From positions 1-11,862 of the forward strand of contig JAFQEB010000097.1 in assembly GCA_017399225.1 (NCBI GenBank): a DNA stretch of 11,862 nucleotides, given 5' to 3'. Under the pieces are notes generated by a model that did no database searches, had not been told where the DNA came from, and saw nothing but the letters and a program-made list of their open reading frames with translations. The DNA comes from Clostridia bacterium. Its GTDB lineage: Bacteria > Bacillota_A > Clostridia > Christensenellales > Aristaeellaceae. The position numbers and the translations under genes were made by a program. Below, piece by piece: positions 6,931 to 11,862 of this stretch; positions within the stretch are counted from its first letter, which is position 1; the number at the start of each line of letters is the position of its first letter.

Positions 6931-7079
6931 CATCCTGGGCCTGCAGGGCGTCAAAACCCGCAGGACGCAGGGATGGAAGGTCGCCGGCAGGCGATCATGA
7001 GAGCATGAAGGCCTTTCGGGCAGCGTGCTTTCATCACCGCCTACCGACTTTTATTTGCACGACAGAATGGAGTATTGTC
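6931..7079 (+). promoter_or_regulatory. Structured 5' leader of wzz (three hairpins)
   Basis: Three further hairpins follow the junction. Hairpin A: 6940-6948 with 6957-6964 (one bulged A), inside an outer stem CATCC/GGATG (6931-6935, 6971-6975). Hairpin B: GGTCGCC/GGCGATC (6979-6985, 6990-6996) with a GGCA loop. Hairpin C: 6997-7007 with 7024-7034, capped by 7011-7014 with 7018-7021. GCGTC (6948-6952) can instead pair with GACGC (6964-6968), which would break hairpin A, so two states are possible. About 45 mostly unpaired bases then lead to GGAG (7069-7072) and the wzz start. I see no convincing promoter here. A cis-acting leader such as a riboswitch, attenuator or antitermination target is inferred. 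Confidence 0.45.
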
Positions 7080-8006
7080 ATGTCAGATATCAACAAGAGC
7101 TATGAAGGGCAGACCGCGGAAACGCAGGAAGAGCTGAATGCGCGGATGGAAGTGCTCATCCAGCAGTCCTCTGCGATGCTGCAGGCCATGCAGAACACCC
7201 AGCAGCTGGCGCAGGCCGCGGAGGAGCAGGAGGAGGACGATGCGGTTTCCGTTGACCTGATGGAGCTGCTGTTCTACATCCTGGGCAAGATCAAGTATGT
7301 GCTGCTGGCGGCGGTCGCCGGCGCGCTGCTGGCGCTTTGCTATGTGCTGTTCCTGTCCACGCCTGAATATCAGGCGACGGCCAAGCTCTATATTATCAGG
7401 AACGAGAGCGTGGTGGATATGACCGCGCTGAACATTGGTTCCGCCTTGACGATGGACTATCAGGAGGTCTTCAATATTTGGGAAGTGCATGGCCTGGTGC
7501 GCGAAAAGCTGCAGCTGGACCATGCAGAGTACCCGATCTCCCAGATGCAGAAGATGGTGTCAGTTACCAATCCTGATGATACACGCTTCCTGTACATTTC
7601 GGTCAAGCACGAAGATCCGCAGATGGCCATGGATCTGGCCAACGCATATGTGGATGAGGCGGCGGAGTACATCAAGAACAAGATGGGTACGGATAAGCCC
7701 AGTGATATCTCCGAGGCACGCCTCCCCAGCACGCCGATTGGTCTGGGTACCCAGGGCTACATTATCCTGGGCTTCCTGGCCGGTACGGGTCTGTCTCTGC
7801 TGGTGCTGGTGATGCTCTTCCTGCTGGATGACCGGCCCCATACGCCCAACGATATCACCAAGATGGCGGGCATCCCCACCCTGGCTGTTGTGCCGCGCGA
7901 GGAGGCTGCGCGCAAGAACTCCCGCAGCCGCAACCGCAAGGGCAAGCATAGCAAGCGGAGCCACAGCCACACCCATTCCTCCGGAAGCAGCCGGAGCGCA
8001 AAGTAA
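7080..8006 (+). CDS. Wzz/YveK/CapA-type polysaccharide co-polymerase (kinase activator)
   Basis: A 308-residue inner-membrane protein that sets polysaccharide chain length and, in Firmicutes, activates the separate tyrosine kinase next door. A Gln/Glu-rich, probably helical N-terminal segment (residues 15-55) precedes the Wzz domain: membrane segment 1 at about 71-92, an outside loop, LPSTPIGLGT (215-224) and membrane segment 2 at about 226-249. The C-terminal tail (276-308) is strongly basic and rich in Ser and His (RKNSRSRNRKGKHSKR, HSHTHSS). The tail is where such proteins contact the kinase. Start: GGAG (7069-7072) lies 7 bases before this ATG. The frame stays open upstream to 6912 but that stretch is structured leader and has no Wzz features. 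The kinase gene begins 17 bases after the stop. Confidence 0.9.
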   Translation: MSDINKSYEGQTAETQEELNARMEVLIQQSSAMLQAMQNTQQLAQAAEEQEEDDAVSVDLMELLFYILGKIKYVLLAAVAGALLALCYVLFLSTPEYQATAKLYIIRNESVVDMTALNIGSALTMDYQEVFNIWEVHGLVREKLQLDHAEYPISQMQKMVSVTNPDDTRFLYISVKHEDPQMAMDLANAYVDEAAEYIKNKMGTDKPSDISEARLPSTPIGLGTQGYIILGFLAGTGLSLLVLVMLFLLDDRPHTPNDITKMAGIPTLAVVPREEAARKNSRSRNRKGKHSKRSHSHTHSSGSSRSAK

Positions 8007-8023
8007 CGGAAGGAGAATACAGC

Positions 8024-8767
8024 ATGAACAGGGTAGAATTTACCCGTTTCCCTCAGCTGGAATTTGCCTGTAAAGAGGCAATGAACACGCTGGCCACCAA
8101 CCTGTTCTACTGCGGTGACGGTATCAAGACGGTCATGCTGACCAGCCGTTACGCAGAAGAGGGCAAGTCCTATATGACCCTGAACCTGATGCGCACGCTG
8201 GCCAGCCTGGATAAGAAGGTCTGCCTGCTGGATACGGACCTGCGCCGTTCCCGCATCGTGTCCCGCTACGGCATCAAGTTTGCCGACAACAACCACAAGG
8301 GCAAGGGCCTGGCCCACTACCTCGCCGGCATCTGCGAGATGGATGAGATCATCTACGAGACCAATATCCCCAACGGCTACATCGTGCCCATCGGCCGTGA
8401 GGTGGAAAGCTCCCTGCAGCTGCTCTCCTCCGCCCGCATGAAGCCCCTGATGGAGGAGCTAGCCCGTCAGTTCGATATCGTCCTGGTGGATACTCCCCCG
8501 GTCGGCGTTATCGTCGACAGCCTGGAGATGGCCAAGTATTGCTCCGGCGCGCTGGTGGTCGTTTCCGCCAACCGCGGCCATAAGCGGGACATTGCAGATG
8601 TCGTGCGCCAGATCAAGTCCACCGGCTGCCCGGTGCTCGGTGCAGTGCTGAACAACGTTGAGTTCGGCTCCTTCACCAATCGTCAGTACTACTACAAGTC
8701 GGAACGCTATTCCTCTTACTACTACGGCGGTGCATACGGCGGAAAAGAATCCGGTTCCGGAAGCTGA
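8024..8767 (+). CDS. BY-type protein tyrosine kinase of polysaccharide synthesis (CpsD/YwqD/CapB-like)
   Basis: A 247-residue cytoplasmic P-loop kinase that autophosphorylates on a C-terminal Tyr cluster and cycles polysaccharide assembly together with the Wzz-like partner. Walker A is TSRYAEEGKSYMTLNL (40-55), Walker A' is VCLLDTDLRRS (66-76), and Walker B is FDIVLVDTPP (150-159). The C-terminal tail (222-238) has eight Tyr in 17 residues, including YYY twice. The common Pro-Gly before EGKS is Ala-Glu here, while Gly-Lys-Ser is kept. GGAAGGAG (8008-8015) is 8 bases before the ATG. It is clearly in one operon with the gene before it. No CpsB/YwqE-like phosphatase gene is visible in the window. 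Confidence 0.93.
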   Translation: MNRVEFTRFPQLEFACKEAMNTLATNLFYCGDGIKTVMLTSRYAEEGKSYMTLNLMRTLASLDKKVCLLDTDLRRSRIVSRYGIKFADNNHKGKGLAHYLAGICEMDEIIYETNIPNGYIVPIGREVESSLQLLSSARMKPLMEELARQFDIVLVDTPPVGVIVDSLEMAKYCSGALVVVSANRGHKRDIADVVRQIKSTGCPVLGAVLNNVEFGSFTNRQYYYKSERYSSYYYGGAYGGKESGSGS

Positions 8768-9068
8768 GAAAGCCTGCGCACATAGAACAACTCTGCGTAT
8801 GACCTTCGATGGCAGTGCGCGGGGGCATGGATTGCCTGTTATTGACAAAATGATAAAAGCATGGTAATGTTAAGTTACCGATTTGTCGCGGTCAGTGATG
8901 GGAAAACAAACGTATCTGTCTGATGATTGCGCGGAATGCAGAGGTGCTTTCCGGGCGCAGCGATGTGAGAAAGGATGCCTGCACAGCGCCATCGGCACCG
9001 CGCAGACGACGACTGCTATGCACAATGGGCCCAATAATGAGCAGCATACTGCTGGGAAGGAGAAGCGC
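8768..9068 (+). other. 301-base gap: promoter and long leader of the sugar transferase gene
   Basis: The gap after the kinase holds a candidate promoter (8842-8870) and then about 190 bases before the TTG start at 9069. A weak long-range pairing (GCGCAC 8776-8781 with GTGCGC 8815-8820) lies before the promoter; no T-tract terminator is seen. The frame of the transferase is open back to 8874. Possible starts at TTG 8883, ATG 8898 and ATG 9018 have poor ribosome binding sites, so I treat the stretch as untranslated. The extension would contain four Cys in a CxxC-x8-CxxxC order, which may be chance. Confidence 0.5.
8842..8870 (+). promoter_or_regulatory. Candidate internal promoter of the exopolysaccharide block
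   Basis: A perfect -35 TTGACA (8842-8847), a 17-base spacer, and a weak -10 TAATGT (8865-8870) with TG one base before it, which is the extended -10 form. GGTAA (8863-8867) and TTACC (8875-8879) form an inverted repeat over the -10 box and start site. The sugar transferase and GT4 genes may therefore be expressed separately from wzz and the kinase. Confidence 0.5.
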
Positions 9069-9671
9069 TTGTACCTGTATATCAAACGGCTTCAGGATAT
9101 CGTGCTCTCCATCCTGGGACTTGTGGTGCTCTTTCCGGTAATGCTGCTGATTTCCCTGTTTATTGTGATCGACAGCCCCGGCGCAAATCCTCTGTTCATC
9201 CAGACGCGGGTGGGGATCAACGGCAAAAAATTCCGCTTCATCAAGTTCCGCACCATGCATCCAAATGCCGAGGCCTATCTGGAACAGCTGATGGCAAAGA
9301 ATGAGATGGACGGCCCCGTATTCAAGATCAAGGACGACCCGCGTATTACCCGCGTAGGCAAGTTCCTGCGCAAGACCAGCCTGGACGAGCTGCCGCAGCT
9401 GTGGAATATCCTGCGCGGCGATATGAGCTTTGTCGGCCCCCGGCCTCCCCTTCCCCGCGAAACGGAAATGTACACCGAGGAAGAATGGAAGCGCCTGTCG
9501 GTCACGCCGGGCCTGACCTGTTACTGGCAGATCCAGCCCCGCCGCAACAGCCTGAGCTTCAAGGAGTGGCTGGCACTGGATATGAAGTACATCCAGGAGC
9601 GGAATTACCTGGTCGACTGGAAGATCATGTTTTCCACGGTCAGGGCTGTGGTCAAGATGGAGGGCGAGTAA
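9069..9671 (+). CDS. Polyprenyl-phosphate sugar(-1-phosphate) transferase, initiating glycosyltransferase
   Basis: A 200-residue member of the bacterial sugar transferase family (PF02397), which moves a sugar-1-phosphate from a nucleotide sugar to undecaprenyl phosphate, the first step of polysaccharide repeat assembly. One hydrophobic N-terminal membrane segment lies at about 10-34. Family motifs: FRFIKFRTM (55-63), DDPRITRVGKFLRKTSLDELPQ in two parts (89-100, 101-110), LWNILRGDMSFVGPRPPLP (111-129), PGLTCYWQI (147-155). Start choice: GGGAAGGAG (9054-9062) is 6 bases before this TTG, and the resulting N-terminus MYLYIKRLQDIVLS is typical. The upstream ATG at 9018 has no ribosome binding site. 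The sugar is unknown. The GT4 gene follows 38 bases later. Confidence 0.9.
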   Translation: MYLYIKRLQDIVLSILGLVVLFPVMLLISLFIVIDSPGANPLFIQTRVGINGKKFRFIKFRTMHPNAEAYLEQLMAKNEMDGPVFKIKDDPRITRVGKFLRKTSLDELPQLWNILRGDMSFVGPRPPLPRETEMYTEEEWKRLSVTPGLTCYWQIQPRRNSLSFKEWLALDMKYIQERNYLVDWKIMFSTVRAVVKMEGE

Positions 9672-9709
9672 AACAAGCCTCTCCTGAGGAGCTGTTAAGG
9701 AGTGGTGAA

Positions 9710-10861
9710 ATGCGGATCGCAATGCTCGGTCATAAGCGCGTGCCCTCCCGGGAGGGCGGCGTGGAGATCGCTGTGGAGGAGCTGGCCGTCCGCATGGCTG
9801 CGCAGGGTCATGAGGTGACGCTGTACAACCGCCGAGGACACCACGTCAGCGGCAAACAGTTCGATATGCAGGCGCTTCGCGAGCACCGGGGCGTGACGCT
9901 CAAATCGGTGCCGACGATCAATATCAAGGGCGTCGCGGCGATGACGGCTTCGGCCTTCGCAGCGATCCGCGCTGCCTTTGGCCGCTACGATGTGGTGCAT
10001 TTCCATACCGAAGGTCCCTGTGCTATGCTCTGGCTGCCCAAGCTGTTGGGCAAACGCTGCGTCGCCACCATTCATGGGCTGGATCACCAGCGCAGCAAAT
10101 GGGGGCGCTTTGCCAGGACATATATCCTTCTGGGCGAAAAGTGCCTGGTGCGTAAAGCCGATGAAGTGATCGTGCTGAGCCGCGCAGCGCAGGAATACTT
10201 CCGTGAGCAGTATAAGCGGGAAACGACGCTGATCCCCAACGGGATGACCCCGGTCACGCCGCGCACGGCGGAGATGATCCGTACCCGATACGGCCTGGAG
10301 AAGGATAGCTACATTCTCTTCCTGGGGCGTATCACCCCGGAAAAAGGCCTGGATTACCTTCTGGACGCTTACCAGCGGCTGCACACCGATAAAAAGCTGG
10401 TGATTGCCGGCGGCGGCAGCGATTCGGATGGTTACTTCCGACAGCTGAAGCTACAGGCGGCAGAAAATAAGGATATCCTCTTTACTGACTTTGTTCAGGG
10501 ACAGATCCTGGAGGAGCTCTACAGCAATGCTTATCTGTATGTGCTGCCCTCGGATCTGGAGGGAATGCCGCTGAGCCTGCTGGAAGCGCTGAGCTACGGC
10601 AACTGCTGCGTGGTTTCCGATATTCCGGAGAATGCCGATGTGGTGGGCGATTGCGGCGTGACCTTCCGCAAGAGCGATACAGCCGACCTGGCAGAGAAGC
10701 TGCAGAGGCTTGCGGATGATGCGGAAACGGTGCAGCGGTTCAGAGCCGCTGTGGCGGACAGGCTGCACACCATGAACGGTTGGGATGAAGTGACCCAACG
10801 TACCCTGATGACCTATGCCGGGGAAACGGCGTCCATGATGGGCATGCAGGCGGACGCCTGA
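9710..10861 (+). CDS. GT4-family glycosyltransferase (GT-B fold)
   Basis: A 383-residue retaining glycosyltransferase that probably adds a sugar to the lipid-linked repeat unit on the cytoplasmic side. N-terminal acceptor domain: MRIAMLGHKRVPSREGGVE (1-19), the GGVE loop being typical, and VVHFHTEGP (95-103). C-terminal donor domain: VIVLSRAAQEYF (153-164), IPNGM (175-179), LGRITPEKGLDYLL (205-218, with Arg207 and Lys212 near the donor phosphates) and the EX7E motif in DLEGMPLSLLEALSYG (282-297; Glu284 and Glu292). Start: AAGGAG (9697-9702) is 7 bases before this ATG. The frame is open much further upstream, but that overlaps the sugar transferase and has no domain. CTCCT at 9681-9685 could pair with the AGGAG of the ribosome binding site. 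Donor and acceptor sugars are unknown. Confidence 0.92.
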   Translation: MRIAMLGHKRVPSREGGVEIAVEELAVRMAAQGHEVTLYNRRGHHVSGKQFDMQALREHRGVTLKSVPTINIKGVAAMTASAFAAIRAAFGRYDVVHFHTEGPCAMLWLPKLLGKRCVATIHGLDHQRSKWGRFARTYILLGEKCLVRKADEVIVLSRAAQEYFREQYKRETTLIPNGMTPVTPRTAEMIRTRYGLEKDSYILFLGRITPEKGLDYLLDAYQRLHTDKKLVIAGGGSDSDGYFRQLKLQAAENKDILFTDFVQGQILEELYSNAYLYVLPSDLEGMPLSLLEALSYGNCCVVSDIPENADVVGDCGVTFRKSDTADLAEKLQRLADDAETVQRFRAAVADRLHTMNGWDEVTQRTLMTYAGETASMMGMQADA

Positions 10862-10907
10862 ATGATTCAGCCAGACGCACAACATGAGGAAAGGAGATGG
10901 ATGCCGG

Positions 10908-11246
10908 ATGCGGAACATGTGGTATGTGACGGTGCTCCTGGTGCTCACAGCGCTGCTGTGCGCGGGAATTGCTGTGGCGGAAACGCCGACGCATGGCCGG
11001 ATTCTGTCTTCTGTCGAGGATGTGTTTGCGCTGGAAGATGATCTGCTGCAGGCAAATACGCGGATGTTTTGCGATTCGTTGTCTATCGCGGAAGCGCGGG
11101 ACCAGGTCGTGGACGATGCTGCTGTGATGAAAAGCGATGCAAAAGGCTGCGCTGCGACTCGTATCTTTACGATAGATGACGCATTGGGAAATGTGGCGTC
11201 GCTGACTGCGGCGGATTTCAGCAAAATACCCCTAACCTTGCGATAA
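10908..11246 (+). CDS. Small secreted protein of unknown function
   Basis: A 112-residue protein I do not recognise. Residues 1-24 form a signal peptide (hydrophobic VTVLLVLTALLCAGIAVA), with probable cleavage after AVA. The mature 88 residues are mildly acidic with two Cys (55 and 81) and a likely helical middle (SVEDVFALEDDLLQANTRMF). No membrane anchor or lipobox is seen. AAGGAG (10891-10896) is 11 bases before this ATG, slightly long. The in-frame ATG at 10884 lies upstream of that site and would add a charged stretch before the signal peptide. It starts 46 bases after the GT4 gene and may share its transcript. Codon use is less biased than in neighbours. Confidence 0.65.
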   Translation: MRNMWYVTVLLVLTALLCAGIAVAETPTHGRILSSVEDVFALEDDLLQANTRMFCDSLSIAEARDQVVDDAAVMKSDAKGCAATRIFTIDDALGNVASLTAADFSKIPLTLR

Positions 11247-11282
11247 TATGCCCGCATATTGTCGAAAGGTTTTTCGTGTTTC
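11245..11282 (+). terminator. Weak candidate terminator after the small secreted protein
   Basis: AATATG/CATATT (11245-11250, 11255-11260) with loop CCCG starts in the stop codon. CGAAA/TTTCG (11263-11267, 11272-11276) follows with TGTTTC after it. Both stems are short and AT-rich, and the T tract is broken, so some read-through is likely. Confidence 0.3.
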
Positions 11283-11313
11283 ATTGAGACTGGATGATTT
11301 TTGCAGAGCACCC

Positions 11314-11347
11314 CAAGATTTCCAAGTAAATCTTGTTAGCATATAAA
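11314..11347 (+). promoter_or_regulatory. Candidate promoter with overlapping palindrome for the EEPVV-repeat protein
   Basis: TTTCCA (11319-11324, 4 of 6), a 17-base spacer and TATAAA (11342-11347, 5 of 6) give a plausible sigma-A promoter with a start near 11354, just ahead of AGGAGG (11361-11366). A perfect 8-bp inverted repeat, CAAGATTT/AAATCTTG (11314-11321, 11328-11335; centre CCAAGT), covers the -35 box and part of the spacer, where a repressor or activator could bind. Confidence 0.42.
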
Positions 11348-11373
11348 GACCCTACAGTATAGGAGGATGTACC

Positions 11374-11862
11374 ATGAAGAACCGGTTTGGCCAGCGTTGT
11401 CTGTCGATGCTTCTGGCTGTGCTGATGCTGATCCCCATGCTGCCTGTACAGGCGCTTGCTGAGGATGCAGAGCTGGTGCACATCCACACGGTCGAGACGA
11501 CCACTGACGTGACGGTCGAGGAGCATGACCACGATCATGATCATGCTGCTGAGGAGCCCGTCGTTGAGGAGCCCGTCGTCGAGGAGCCTGCCGTCGAGGA
11601 GCCCGTCGTCGAGGAGCCCGTCGTCGAGGAGCCCGTCGTCGAGGAGCCCGTCGTTGAGGAGCCCGTCGTCGAGGAGCCCGTCGTCGAGGAGCCCGTCGTC
11701 GAGGAACCCGTCGTCGAGGAACCCGTCGTCGAGGAACCCGTCGTTGAGGAGCCCGTGGTCACCGAGGAGCCCGTGGTCACTGAGGAGCCCGCGGTCACCG
11801 AGGAGCCCGTGGTCACTGAGGAGCCCGTGGTCACCGAGGAACCCGTGGTCACCGAGGAGCCC
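11374..11862 (+). CDS. Secreted EEPVV-repeat surface protein, 3' end outside window
   Basis: The first 163 residues of a gene that runs off the window. Residues 1-29 are a signal peptide (MKNRFGQRCLSMLLAVLMLI, then PMLPVQALA) of the type seen on very large clostridial surface proteins. A short acidic segment holds a His-Asp cluster, EHDHDHDH (50-57), which could bind a metal. From residue 60 the chain is a tandem repeat: 14 EEPVV pentads (one EEPAV) and then at least five TEEPVV hexads. AGGAGG (11361-11366) is 7 bases before the ATG. The repeat is also open on the minus strand (11541-11852, coding Thr-Gly-Ser-Ser), but that frame has no ribosome binding site or leader and is a shadow. By analogy with the protein at the left edge, the array is probably a stalk before folded domains and a wall anchor, which is inference. 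Confidence 0.88.
   Translation, partial: MKNRFGQRCLSMLLAVLMLIPMLPVQALAEDAELVHIHTVETTTDVTVEEHDHDHDHAAEEPVVEEPVVEEPAVEEPVVEEPVVEEPVVEEPVVEEPVVEEPVVEEPVVEEPVVEEPVVEEPVVEEPVVTEEPVVTEEPAVTEEPVVTEEPVVTEEPVVTEEP
11551..11862 (+). repeat. 15-bp then 18-bp tandem repeat (EEPVV / TEEPVV)
   Basis: Fourteen 15-base units (consensus GAGGAGCCCGTCGTC) fill 11551-11760. From 11761 the unit becomes 18 bases by gain of an ACC or ACT codon, with five full copies and a partial one to the window end. Units are nearly identical as DNA (GAG/GAA and GTC/GTT/GTG swaps), so the array looks recently expanded and likely to vary in copy number. Confidence 0.95.

Noticed and set aside
6940..7024. c-di-GMP-I (GEMM) riboswitch
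   Set aside because: AAAACC and GGACGCA recall parts of the motif, but the stem between them would be two pairs and the receptor and GGTAGGTAGC-like segments are missing.
6912..7079. Upstream start of the Wzz-like protein at 6912
   Set aside because: The extension is translated hairpin-rich leader with no ribosome binding site at 6912. The ATG at 7080 has GGAG at the right distance.
8975..9037. 20-codon leader peptide in the sugar transferase leader (ATG at 8975)
   Set aside because: The purine-rich stretch is only one base from the ATG and the peptide shows no run of regulatory codons, so nothing supports translation.
9401..9709. GT4 glycosyltransferase starting at 9401
   Set aside because: That start overlaps 270 bases of the sugar transferase, adds sequence without a domain and ignores the good ribosome binding site before 9710.
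11541..11852. Minus-strand Thr-Gly-Ser-Ser repeat protein
   Set aside because: It is the reverse reading of the EEPVV array. No start signal, leader or flanking domain exists on that strand, whereas the + frame has all of these.
11551..11862. CRISPR array in the right repeat
   Set aside because: Repeats are contiguous with no unique spacers and keep a reading frame after a signal peptide.

Overview
The window looks like a chromosomal segment of a GC-rich, spore-forming Firmicute of the class Clostridia, probably an uncultured gut or rumen lineage. The support is a sporulation sigma-K gene, a Gram-positive IPKTGD wall-sorting signal, strong AGGAGG-type ribosome binding sites, an LCP-family wall-polymer ligase, and the Firmicutes-type split of the polysaccharide co-polymerase and its tyrosine kinase into two proteins. 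The exact genus cannot be read from the sequence.

Layout. (1) 1-2246, + strand: the 3' part of a large wall-anchored surface protein. It has a stalk of about 289 residues of Pro-Thr repeat, then Spy0128-like, DUF7601-like and two Cna-B-like domains, then the sorting signal and a strong terminator at 2260-2298. (2) 2362-3072, - strand: sigma-K, with a candidate sigma-E promoter. (3) 3211-4976, + strand: two alpha/beta hydrolases in a short operon. (4) 4977-5169: a control region with a near-consensus sigma-A promoter and two long inverted repeats. (5) 5170-10861, + strand: an envelope/exopolysaccharide block. It contains an LCP protein, an unknown acidic secreted protein, a Wzz-like co-polymerase, a BY-type tyrosine kinase, a polyprenyl-phosphate sugar transferase (TTG start) and a GT4 glycosyltransferase. 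(6) 10908-11246: a small secreted protein of unknown function. (7) 11374 to the window end: the 5' part of a second repeat-rich secreted protein, with a signal peptide, a His-Asp cluster and an EEPVV array. It lies on the + strand under a misleading antisense open frame.

How the genes could work together. The sugar transferase would load the first sugar on undecaprenyl phosphate and the GT4 enzyme would add the next. The Wzz/kinase pair would set chain length, and the LCP protein could attach the polymer to peptidoglycan. No flippase, polymerase or kinase-opposing phosphatase is visible, so the pathway must be completed elsewhere. The polysaccharide genes lie between two long repetitive surface proteins, which suggests a cell-surface locus.

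The most unusual non-coding feature is the region 6839-7034 between the acidic secreted protein and wzz. It can fold into a closed three-way junction (stems of 12, 7 and 19 bp) followed by three more hairpins, and I recognise no known RNA class in it. It is the best candidate here for something undescribed.
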